Source: CAYSCZ01 sp964429655 (GTDB taxonomy: Bacteria; Bacteroidota; Bacteroidia; Cytophagales; Cyclobacteriaceae). From it: 64,000 nucleotides of DNA. Made by a program: the position numbers and the translations under genes. The stretch lies in assembly GCA_964429655.1 (NCBI GenBank), contig CAYSCZ010000005.1:30512-94511 (forward strand). Direction: 5' to 3'. Positions 44,865 to 52,283 of this stretch are shown in pieces (within the stretch, counting starts at the first letter, position 1; the number at the start of each line of letters is the position of its first letter). The notes beneath the pieces were generated by a model, which was not told the DNA's origin, did not search any database, and saw only the letters and a program-made list of their open reading frames with translations.

Positions 44865-45039
44865 TTTAACCCAGAATAGTCATTAGACTTTCTATACATG
44901 GTTAAATCACTTCAAATCAAACACTTAACATGTTATTGGCTCGTCACCATCGCGATGCTATGCCCCCTCGACATAAGTGCCTGATTTTTTGGGCTTTAAC
45001 CCTTCATGACAAATTTCCAATGACAAATCTGGGTTTAAA
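44865..45039. mobile_element. MITE-like element with terminal inverted repeats
   Basis: About 175 bp. The left end reads TTTAACCCAGAATAGTCATT and the right end AATGACAAATCTGGGTTTAAA, an imperfect inverted pair of about 20 bp. There is no reading frame inside. The first 54 bp recur, with one substitution and one inserted base, at 63947-64000. An extra copy of the end motif (TTTAACCC near 44995) lies inside, close to the right end. No clear target duplication is visible. It sits between convergent stress genes and its right end supplies the stop codon of the gene at 45035. Confidence 0.65.
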
Positions 45040-45514
45040 GTGCGGCCACTAGATTATAATACTGATTTATTCCGTTTATAAAACTTTTGGGTTCCCATCT
45101 TTTATGAATAGGTATGATTAGTTTATTTATATCTGCATATTCAGGTTCCTCATAAAAAAGCATTGAAGCCTGTCCAAGTTCTGCTATTTTCGAAGACTCA
45201 GCCATATCCTTCAAGTTAATTTTTTTGCTAAGCATAATTAAGTCTATATCCCATTTCTTAGTGTACTTGATGATGCTATCGGTAATTTCACCTTCATCAA
45301 CAATTATTTCATAAGCTATATTATGATAAATTGGCAAAAGGTTATCGCCAATATTCTCAATAGTTTCAACTGGTTCACTATTTGAGATAGTCCTTATAAA
45401 AAATACTTTTTTGCAATTTACAAGGTGTGCAAAATTCTCTGCGTACACGATTACATACTGGTCATAGGAAGACCTATCCAACGCAACCAGCATCCTTTTA
45501 AATTCATACATCAT
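45035..45514 (-). CDS. Universal stress protein-like, single domain
   Basis: 159 residues. UspA-like start (FKRMLVALDRSSYDQYVIVYAENFAHLVNCKKVFFIRTI) with LIMLSKK-type later strands, but without a complete ATP-binding glycine motif. The last residues (NQYYNLVAAL) and the stop overlap the right inverted repeat of the MITE-like element, so the C-terminus may have been altered by insertion. It lies 18 bp after the neighbouring two-domain Usp gene, so it is cotranscribed with it. Confidence 0.85.
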   Translation of the reverse strand: MMYEFKRMLVALDRSSYDQYVIVYAENFAHLVNCKKVFFIRTISNSEPVETIENIGDNLLPIYHNIAYEIIVDEGEITDSIIKYTKKWDIDLIMLSKKINLKDMAESSKIAELGQASMLFYEEPEYADINKLIIPIHKRWEPKSFINGINQYYNLVAAL

Positions 45515-45532
45515 TTAATTAATTAGACATAA

Positions 45533-46363
45533 TTATGTTCCCAACCTTAGGCTTAATACCGGTTTATCAAAGTGGTTAACAATATTTTCTGTTAAGCTTC
45601 CACTTAACGCTCTCAAAAGTCCTGTTCTACCATGCGTTGCCAGAGCAATCAAGTCAATTTTTTTAACTTTTGTAAAGTTGATCAAGCCATTTTCAAATTT
45701 CCTTGCATTTTGAATGTTCGTACTCCCGATCACCTCAGGGGCCATCTCAACATATTTTGACATTTCATTGTTAATGACGGGTGTTTCAGTGAAGTTCTCC
45801 GGAGTATTTACAAATAACAAATGAATCTTAGCATCAAATAATTTAGCGAAAGCAATGGTATCATTTAATGGCTTGGTAATGTCTTCCCAAAAATCAGAAG
45901 GGAATAATATATCCTTAAAATACAGTTTTTCTATTCTATTCTTCAACACCATAACCGGAATATGACTTAATCTAACAATCTTTTGAGCATTAGATCCCAT
46001 CAAAAATTTTCGGGCACCACTGGCCCCATGTGAACCCATTATGATCATATCTATATCATGTTTTTTAGCATGATCAATTATCTCTTCCCTGTCTTCATTA
46101 TAGTGTAAACATTTATGAGCTTTAATTCCCCGTTTATCTGCCCTGTCTACCAATTCACTTAACTTATGATTAATAAAATCAACTTCTTTGGTAAGCTCAG
46201 GATACATTTTATCCTGGTCTCTTTCCAGGTATATCCAGTTAATCGGGATAGATTTCAGATGTATAAAATGAACCTGCCCGTTTGATAAGTTAGCAAATTC
46301 TATGGCCGCCTCCACAGCATATTCTGCATGTTGAGAAAAATCGGTAGGTACTAATATTTTCAT
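45533..46363 (-). CDS. Universal stress protein, two UspA domains
   Basis: 276 residues. Domain 1 (about 1-143) starts MKILVPTDFSQHAEYAVEAA and carries MGSHGASGARKFLMGSNAQKIVRLSHIPVMVLK. Domain 2 (about 148-276) ends ATHGRTGLLRALSGSLTENIVNHFDKPVLSLR. Both have the glycine-rich nucleotide-binding motif. It is the leading gene of a leftward pair, with a TGAT-N4-ATCA palindrome about 90 bp upstream of its ATG. Confidence 0.93.
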   Translation of the reverse strand: MKILVPTDFSQHAEYAVEAAIEFANLSNGQVHFIHLKSIPINWIYLERDQDKMYPELTKEVDFINHKLSELVDRADKRGIKAHKCLHYNEDREEIIDHAKKHDIDMIIMGSHGASGARKFLMGSNAQKIVRLSHIPVMVLKNRIEKLYFKDILFPSDFWEDITKPLNDTIAFAKLFDAKIHLLFVNTPENFTETPVINNEMSKYVEMAPEVIGSTNIQNARKFENGLINFTKVKKIDLIALATHGRTGLLRALSGSLTENIVNHFDKPVLSLRLGT

Positions 46364-46452
46364 TTACAATATGGGTTATCGTATTATCTAAATGAAATAT
46401 TAAATTAAATGGATTATTCAATAGCTTTAATGACCATACTCAATTCAATCAA

Positions 46453-46464
46453 TGATTTTGATCA
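46453..46464 (-). promoter_or_regulatory. TGAT-N4-ATCA (FNR/Crp-like) operator
   Basis: TGATTTTGATCA, a TGAT/ATCA palindrome with 4-bp spacing, lies about 90 bp before the start of the two-domain Usp gene at 46363. It is the second site of this type in the island. Confidence 0.5.
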
Positions 46465-46479
46465 GTAAGTAATTGTAGG

Positions 46480-46944
46480 TCAATTGCTTACACTGTATGA
46501 CAAACCATTAGTATCTATAGATCGATAATTAAACGTTGGTGGGATAGTAAGTACCGGTTTTTCAGAATTACGGATAATTGTTTGAGCAGTGCTACCAAGT
46601 TCATAACTCATATTACTACCATTTGTACCCATAATTACCATGTCAATACCATAGCCATTAATGGTACTAATTATCTCGTCGGACACCAACCCGCATTTAT
46701 ATAAACATTCTATTTCAACTTCATAAGTCTTCTTTAGGTCATCTGCCAGGTTTCGCATTCTGCCTTCCAGGTAGCTACAAAACCTGGATAATTCATCATT
46801 CTCAATGCCATCTTGGTTAGAATGTACATGCATTAAAGTAAGTTTACTTTGGCTTAACTTACATATGGATATGCCATAACGTATCGCCCTCCAGGCAGCA
46901 CTTGAAAAATCTGTGGGGACTAAAATCTTCTTAATTTCGAGCAT
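46480..46944 (-). CDS. Universal stress protein, single UspA domain
   Basis: 154 residues from the ATG at 46942-46944; a GTG two codons upstream is also possible. A typical UspA domain: IKKILVPTDFSSAAWRAIRYGISICK at the N-terminus and VIMGTNGSNMSYELGSTAQTIIRNSEKPVLTIP with the nucleotide-binding glycines. It is transcribed divergently from the histidine kinase gene, sharing a 147-bp control region that contains a TGAC-N4-ATCA site. Confidence 0.92.
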   Translation of the reverse strand: MLEIKKILVPTDFSSAAWRAIRYGISICKLSQSKLTLMHVHSNQDGIENDELSRFCSYLEGRMRNLADDLKKTYEVEIECLYKCGLVSDEIISTINGYGIDMVIMGTNGSNMSYELGSTAQTIIRNSEKPVLTIPPTFNYRSIDTNGLSYSVSN

Positions 46945-46994
46945 TTCCACCTTTATTGACGCTCAAAACTATCCGTAACAACAACCCATAATTA

Positions 46995-47006
46995 TGACAA
47001 TAATCA
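46995..47006. promoter_or_regulatory. TGAC-N4-ATCA near-palindrome in a divergent control region
   Basis: TGACAATAATCA differs by one base from TGAT-N4-ATCA. It lies 51 bp upstream of the Usp start and 86 bp upstream of the kinase start, so a bound regulator could act on both. Confidence 0.4.
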
Positions 47007-47091
47007 TGATCTCTAAAAATTCTTATCAAGACCATGAGTTAAAATTTTAAGCCAAGGCTTTTTTTAATGCCTTATACAGTGTAATTTTTGG

Positions 47092-48723
47092 ATGAATATG
47101 ATAGAAGTAGCTGAAAAACAAGATTTGCTGAATGCAGTCTTCCATTCTACAACTGAAGGGTTGATTGTAGCTAATGATAAGGGGGAGATAACGCTTGCCA
47201 ATACCAGCAGCCTCAAAATGTTTGGTTATGAAAAGAATGAAATAATTGGCAAAAAAATGGAGTTGCTTGTACCTGATCATATAAAAGACGAGCATATTAA
47301 ATACCGCGAAAAATATTTTCAAAATCCCTCATCCCGCCCGATGGGCATAGGACTGGACTTATATGGCAAGAAAAAAAATGGGGATTATTTCCCATTAGAA
47401 ATCAGTCTAAGTCACTTCCGCAGTGAAGGAAATCTTATGGTGGTTGCGTTTGTTGCAGATATTACCGAAAGAAAGAAATCTGAGGAGGCCCTAAAAGAAA
47501 GCAAAAAACAACTTGAGGATTACTCAGAATTACTGGAAAAAAAAGTCAAAGAAAGAACGCAGGAACTAGAACATTTGAATATTGGCCTGCAAAGCCAGAT
47601 GCAAGAAAGAAAAAATGCAGAAGCAGCTCTAAAGGAAAGTCAAAGACTATATAAAGTGATTGCAAAAAACTTTCCCAACGGCATTATCAATGTACTGGAC
47701 CAAAATCTTAATTGCATATTTGTAGAAGGAAAGGAGTTAGCAAATATAAAAGTCTCACCATCAGATCTTATTGGTAAACCTTTCATGATAAATATGCCAA
47801 AGCATAGGCAAGAAGCTATTAATGAACGACTAAAAAAAGTTCTGGAGGGTAAAGAAGTCTCTTTTGAGAATTTTAAATCTGACAGATATTATATTATAAG
47901 AGCAACACCATTAACCAAACATAATGGCAGGATAAACCAAATTCTTGTTGTTGAAGAAAACGTCACTAAACTAAAAGAAGCTGAAAAAGAAGTTAGGGAG
48001 TCTTTAAATAAAGAAAAAGAACTGAACGTACTTAAATCCAGGTTTGTTGCTATGGCCTCTCATGAATTTAGAACACCTTTAAGCACAATACTTTCCTCAG
48101 CTTCAATAATATCCCGATATCAAAGGGAAGATCAACAAACAAAAAGGCTAAAACATACTGACAGAATAAAATCCTCGGTTCAAAATCTTACCGGAATATT
48201 AAACGACTTTTTATCTCTAGAAAAATTAGAATCCGGTAAAATATGGTATGAACCTTCCATGTTCAATCTACCAGACTTCGTTGACGAGGTTATCGAGGAA
48301 GTAGGTTCAATTTTGAAAAAAGGTCAAGAAATGATCTACAAGCATGAGGGGACCCGCATGGTTTGTTTAGACAAAAAGTTATTTAAAAACATAATTATAA
48401 ATTTGACTTCAAATGCCAGTAAATATTCTCCAGAAAACGAAGATATATTAATACATTCCTATACTTACAATAGTCATATACAGTTAGAAGTTACAGATAA
48501 CGGTATCGGCATTCCTGAAAAAGACCAGAAAAATTTATTCGAAAGGTTTTTCAGAGCTGAAAATGTTACAAATATTGGAGGAACGGGTTTAGGACTAAAC
48601 ATCGTTAAAAAGTATTTAGAATTAATGAATGGTTCCATAACCTTTGCAAGTGAATTGAATAAAGGAACCACTTTCAAAATAAAAATCCCGATTAATGAAG
48701 AAAATATTAGTAATAGAGGATAA
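47092..48723 (+). CDS. PAS sensor histidine kinase
   Basis: 543 residues, with no membrane helix, so cytoplasmic. PAS domain 1 (about 8-130, ending AFVADITERKKSEEA) precedes a coiled coil (about 135-190) and a second PAS (about 190-300). HisKA has H324 (ASHEFRTPLS). HATPase has the N box (NLTSNASKYSP), G1 (DNGIGIPEKD) and G2 (GGTGLGLNIVKKY). PAS 1 has a FixL-like run (EHIKYREKYFQNP...RPMGIGLDLYGKKKNG) whose His matches the haem ligand of FixL. The same His is common in non-haem PAS domains and the FixL distal Arg is absent, so oxygen sensing is unproven. The 3' end overlaps the regulator gene by 29 bp, making them a coupled two-component pair. Confidence 0.92.
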   Translation: MNMIEVAEKQDLLNAVFHSTTEGLIVANDKGEITLANTSSLKMFGYEKNEIIGKKMELLVPDHIKDEHIKYREKYFQNPSSRPMGIGLDLYGKKKNGDYFPLEISLSHFRSEGNLMVVAFVADITERKKSEEALKESKKQLEDYSELLEKKVKERTQELEHLNIGLQSQMQERKNAEAALKESQRLYKVIAKNFPNGIINVLDQNLNCIFVEGKELANIKVSPSDLIGKPFMINMPKHRQEAINERLKKVLEGKEVSFENFKSDRYYIIRATPLTKHNGRINQILVVEENVTKLKEAEKEVRESLNKEKELNVLKSRFVAMASHEFRTPLSTILSSASIISRYQREDQQTKRLKHTDRIKSSVQNLTGILNDFLSLEKLESGKIWYEPSMFNLPDFVDEVIEEVGSILKKGQEMIYKHEGTRMVCLDKKLFKNIIINLTSNASKYSPENEDILIHSYTYNSHIQLEVTDNGIGIPEKDQKNLFERFFRAENVTNIGGTGLGLNIVKKYLELMNGSITFASELNKGTTFKIKIPINEENISNRG

Positions 48724-49750
48724 CCTCGAGATGAGGGAAAATATAGCTGAGATACTAGAACTGTCTAATTACGAGGTTTTTGAAGCAGCTGATGGTAAAG
48801 CGGGGGTTAAACTTGCAAAAAATAAGTTCCCGGATCTGATAATATGTGATATTATGATGCCGGAATTAGATGGTTATGAAGTGCTCTATATGTTAGGTAA
48901 GGACCCGAGAACGAATGCCATCCCCTTTATATTTCTTACTGCAAAAGCAGAAAAAAGTGATTTCAGAAAGGGAATGAACCTGGGAGCGGATGACTACCTG
49001 ACAAAGCCTTTTGAGGAAATGGACCTGCTAAATACCGTAGAACAAAGATTAAAAAAAACACAAGCACTTAGGCAAGAATTTAAGCCTTCTGTGGATGGTT
49101 ACTATAACTTTGTGGAACAAGCAAGCGCATTTGAAGAGCTACAGGAGCTTTCAAAAAATAGAAAGAGCAGAAACTACCGTAAAAAAGATATCATTTACCG
49201 GGAAGGCGATTTCCCTCATTACCTATATTTGATCCATTACGGTAAAGTGAAAACATTTAAAATTAATACAGATGGTAAAGAGTATATCAATGAATTATGC
49301 AAGGAAGGTGATTTCACAGGATATACCGGAATACTTCAAAACACAGACTACACAGCCACAGCAGAAGCACTTGAAAATACAGAGGTATACTTAATCCCTC
49401 GTCATGATTTTTTGAACCTCTTATATCAAAACAAAGAAGTAGCCGGAAGATTCATAAAGATCCTTTCAAAAAATATTGCCGAAAAGGAAAGACAATTGCT
49501 AGATCTTGCTTACAACACCGTAAGAAAAAGAGTAGCAGACTCCTTACTGCTGCTTAAAAAGCGGTATCAAGAACAAAATAACACAGCTTTTACATTTCCT
49601 ATTTCAAGAGATGACCTGGCAAGCATTGTAGGTACTGCCACAGAATCAGTCATCAGAACGCTTTCAGAATTCAAAAAAGACCAAATTATAAATATCGACG
49701 CTGATGGGATTACAATTCTAAAACCTGAAGAACTGGCAGCAATACGATAA
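48695..49750 (+). CDS. Response regulator with receiver, cNMP-type and Crp/FNR HTH domains
   Basis: 351 residues. REC domain (about 1-122) with acidic residues near E8/D9 and phosphoacceptor D52 (LIICDIMMPELDG). Then a Crp/FNR sensory barrel (about 150-245, YREGDFPHYLYLIHYGKVKTF) and a C-terminal Crp-type winged helix (about 270-345) with recognition helix GTATESVIRTLSEF. E317 and R321 align with the FNR residues that read TGA half-sites; FNR's Ser is Ile here. It lacks the N-terminal cysteines of FNR, so the signal should come from the kinase. It is probably the activator of the TGAT-N4-ATCA sites in this island, though that is inferred. Confidence 0.93.
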   Translation: MKKILVIEDNLEMRENIAEILELSNYEVFEAADGKAGVKLAKNKFPDLIICDIMMPELDGYEVLYMLGKDPRTNAIPFIFLTAKAEKSDFRKGMNLGADDYLTKPFEEMDLLNTVEQRLKKTQALRQEFKPSVDGYYNFVEQASAFEELQELSKNRKSRNYRKKDIIYREGDFPHYLYLIHYGKVKTFKINTDGKEYINELCKEGDFTGYTGILQNTDYTATAEALENTEVYLIPRHDFLNLLYQNKEVAGRFIKILSKNIAEKERQLLDLAYNTVRKRVADSLLLLKKRYQEQNNTAFTFPISRDDLASIVGTATESVIRTLSEFKKDQIINIDADGITILKPEELAAIR

Positions 49751-50809
49751 TCATTTTAACGCATACCAACCTTTTATAGGATAGTGATCTGTGTAGTCAA
49801 TGTTATTTAAGGTCTTAAACTTCTTAAGGTCCAGGCCTCTATAAAATTGATGATCAATTCTTAAAAATGGAATAACCCCATTATAAGTAAACCCAAACCC
49901 TAAGCCTTCATCCCTAAAAGAATTATGAAGATATCTGTTTAGTTGCAGATAAGTATAGCTTAAAGGTAAATCATTCATATCTCCGGCTAATAATATTGGG
50001 TAAGGACAGGATTGAATATGACTAATTAATTCCTTCAATTGTTTTGATCTGATGACAAAACTGCTTGATAGTTTATTTTGAATATTATCTATGTTGCCGT
50101 TTATAGATTCAAAATTTTTTATATCCCCAGATTCCAAATTTATAGATTGAAGATGCATGTTGTATACTCTGACTGTATCAGCATTTATTAATACATCAGC
50201 AAAAATGATGTCATTAATATTGCTTGATGGGGAAGTAAGCACTAGGCCTGTATTAAGAAAAGGATACTTACTAAATATAGCCAAACCAATACGAATGTTT
50301 TGATAAGCCTTGAATTTATGTTCAAAGTATTTATAATAATATCCTTCCTCTATAAGCTTTTTTTGAACGTTAAAAAGTGGAGATAAATTATCATTGTAGA
50401 ATTCTTGAAAACATTTTATTGTGGATTCATCCTCTATAACCCAGTTTACTAGACTTTTTAGCTCAACTGAATCATGGTGATGATACCGTTCTGCCGAATT
50501 GAAAATTCTTGTATTATAACTTAATACCTCTATTAATCTCTTAGAATCCGCATTTTCATTGAAAAAATTATACCCAATAGTATGAGGTAAATACCAAAAC
50601 CCAATGGCAACATGAAAAAAAGGAATAATCAAATTATGAATATTCTTATTATTTAATAACAGGAAAAGGAAAACAAATGCATTTAATAGAAAAATTATTG
50701 GTATTGCGTATCCTATGATTCCCATCAGTGGATAGGCTTCCGGAGGAATAAATAAAGAAAGATATGAAGCAATCGAAATTGCAGAAAATATCAGAAGTAT
50801 TTTTATCAA
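49751..50809 (-). CDS. Endonuclease/exonuclease/phosphatase family protein, membrane-anchored
   Basis: 352 residues. Two or three N-terminal hydrophobic helices (about 2-22, 28-52, 62-80) precede an EEP catalytic domain: EVLSYNTRIFN, IIFADVLINADTVRVYNMHLQS, LAGDMNDLPLSYTY and C-terminal LRIDHQFY ... DYTDHYPIKGWY (the Asp-His pair). Such DNase I-like enzymes cleave phosphodiesters or phospho-lipids; substrate unknown. The start is TTG at 50807-50809 because the frame is closed just upstream. It abuts the receiver-Crp gene stop (convergent, zero gap). Confidence 0.87.
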   Translation of the reverse strand: MIKILLIFSAISIASYLSLFIPPEAYPLMGIIGYAIPIIFLLNAFVFLFLLLNNKNIHNLIIPFFHVAIGFWYLPHTIGYNFFNENADSKRLIEVLSYNTRIFNSAERYHHHDSVELKSLVNWVIEDESTIKCFQEFYNDNLSPLFNVQKKLIEEGYYYKYFEHKFKAYQNIRIGLAIFSKYPFLNTGLVLTSPSSNINDIIFADVLINADTVRVYNMHLQSINLESGDIKNFESINGNIDNIQNKLSSSFVIRSKQLKELISHIQSCPYPILLAGDMNDLPLSYTYLQLNRYLHNSFRDEGLGFGFTYNGVIPFLRIDHQFYRGLDLKKFKTLNNIDYTDHYPIKGWYALK

Positions 50810-50831
50810 TAAACAATGATTAAGTTCTTAG

Positions 50832-51386
50832 CTATTCAAAAGGGCCAAAAAGAAGATTACCTTTAGATTTCACGTTATTACTTCTTAAAAACTCCCTTAC
50901 GCCTTTTATTAATTCGGGCTTGCTAATATATTCATCATGGTTTCTGTCCAGTGCCAGAAACCCCTTTGCCGCATGCCGTACTTCTAGTCTAAAGGCCATG
51001 AATAAATCAAGGTATTCATCCAATGAAAGCAGGTCGTCGTTATTTGTGTCAAAGAAATCAAATAAATCTCGGACAAGCTTATTTACATATTCATCGTACT
51101 CGGCCTCACTACAATTCACTATCCGGTTATCTGCATATTTCAACCATTCATCTGTGGTAGCCATTTCATCATTATTTTCATCAACAAACATTTGAATGTC
51201 GTGCCATATTCTAAGCGTTGAATTCATTATGCGTTGGTGTTCAGGATCAGTGGGTTTGACATGCCATAATATGATCAGGTTTTCTGCAATAGCATGGAAA
51301 TCATCGATTTCTATATAACCATTTCTATCAAAGTCTAAAACTTTAAAGTAGTGAAGTAATTTTTTTCTTTGTAAATCCGTGAGCAT
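50832..51386 (-). CDS. EF-hand calcium-binding protein with four loops
   Basis: 184 residues, no signal peptide. Four canonical-looking EF-hand loops: DFDRNGYIEIDDF (about 18-30), DENNDEMATTDEW (about 73-85), DTNNDDLLSLDEY (about 113-125) and DRNHDEYISKPEL (about 147-159). This layout resembles calexcitin/sarcoplasmic calcium-binding-type bacterial proteins. It should bind Ca2+ in the cytoplasm as a sensor or buffer. It lies 22 bp upstream of the EEP-family gene, same direction, so they may form a pair. Confidence 0.9.
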   Translation of the reverse strand: MLTDLQRKKLLHYFKVLDFDRNGYIEIDDFHAIAENLIILWHVKPTDPEHQRIMNSTLRIWHDIQMFVDENNDEMATTDEWLKYADNRIVNCSEAEYDEYVNKLVRDLFDFFDTNNDDLLSLDEYLDLFMAFRLEVRHAAKGFLALDRNHDEYISKPELIKGVREFLRSNNVKSKGNLLFGPFE

Positions 51387-51484
51387 CTAATAGAGATAAT
51401 TTATTTATTCAAATTAATATTTAAATCGTTAAGAAAGGTCTATAAATCTTTATAAATTTTTCATCGATTTGCAATTAAAAGCAA

Positions 51485-51964
51485 TTGGATACACTATTTT
51501 TGATTTTAGGCATAGTTTTAATGCTGTCCGGTATAATTGGTTGTTTTTTACCTGTGATACCCGGGCCGCCATTAAATTACCTGTCAATCATTGTGCTCCA
51601 TTTTACAGAATACCATGATTTTTCACAAAAGTTTCTTATACTCTGGGGTGCGATAGCACTTCTTGTTACTATTTTAGATTATTTTATTCCTCCAATTATC
51701 ACAAAAAAATATGGTGGCAGTAAGTATGGCGTAAGAGGCAGCATAATTGGTATTTTTATTGGCATATTTTTATTTCCACCGCTTGGTATCATAATTGGCC
51801 CTATCATAGGTGCTTTTGTAGGAGAGGTAATGTATAATCAAAGCAGAAACAAATCTTTCACATCTGCCTTTGGTTCATTTCTGGGTATTCTGGTAGGTAG
51901 TTTAATTAAATTATTAGTTTCGGTATTTCTTTCTTATCATTTTATTAAAAACATAATAGCCTAA
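51485..51964 (+). CDS. DUF456 family membrane protein
   Basis: 159 residues with about five hydrophobic helices and the DUF456 glycine-rich repeat pattern (SKYGVRGSIIGIFIGIFLFPPLGIIIGPIIGAFVGEVMYN, seen in parts) plus the N-terminal LSGIIGCFLPVIPGPPLNYLSIIVLHF. Function unknown. The start is TTG at 51485. It lies 3 bp before yidD on the same strand, so they are one transcription unit. Confidence 0.88.
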   Translation: MDTLFLILGIVLMLSGIIGCFLPVIPGPPLNYLSIIVLHFTEYHDFSQKFLILWGAIALLVTILDYFIPPIITKKYGGSKYGVRGSIIGIFIGIFLFPPLGIIIGPIIGAFVGEVMYNQSRNKSFTSAFGSFLGILVGSLIKLLVSVFLSYHFIKNIIA

Positions 51965-51967
51965 GCA

Positions 51968-52213
51968 TTGAAACAATTTTTAATATTTTTAGTCAGGTTT
52001 TACCAGCTTTCGGTATCTCCTTTATTCCCCTCAAGCTGCAGGTTTTCGCCTACTTGTTCACAATATATGATTGATGCTATTAAAGAATGGGGGATAATTA
52101 AAGGATTATACCTGGGGATTAAACGAATTACTAAATGTCATCCCTGGGGGCCTTGGGGTTACGATCCGGTTCCTAAAAAAACTGTTAAAAAGAAGTTATC
52201 ACAGTCTAAATAA
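51968..52213 (+). CDS. yidD: Membrane protein insertion efficiency factor YidD
   Basis: 81 residues. A YidD/haemolysin-domain protein: LVRFYQLSVSPLFPSSCRFSPTCSQYMIDAIKEWGIIKG with the conserved CRFxPTCS motif and HPWGPWGYDPVP at the C-terminus. It aids YidC-dependent insertion of inner-membrane proteins. The start is TTG at 51968. It is not next to rnpA/yidC as in many bacteria but follows a DUF456 gene. Confidence 0.95.
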   Translation: MKQFLIFLVRFYQLSVSPLFPSSCRFSPTCSQYMIDAIKEWGIIKGLYLGIKRITKCHPWGPWGYDPVPKKTVKKKLSQSK

Positions 52214-52283
52214 TCCGACTAACTTATTGCATTGGTATTTACTAAATATCTTTCGTAATTTGTGATGTCGTACTAAACAGGGT

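Noticed and set aside
44995..45039. Terminator between the convergent stress genes
   Set aside because: TTTAACCC and GGGTTTAAA could pair, but they are about 30 bases apart, there is no T-tract, and the arms are the ends of the MITE-like element.
47092..48723. Calling the kinase a FixL-type haem oxygen sensor
   Set aside because: The His in EHIKYREKY aligns with the FixL haem ligand, but the same residue is widespread in non-haem PAS domains and the FixL distal arginine position is Leu here.
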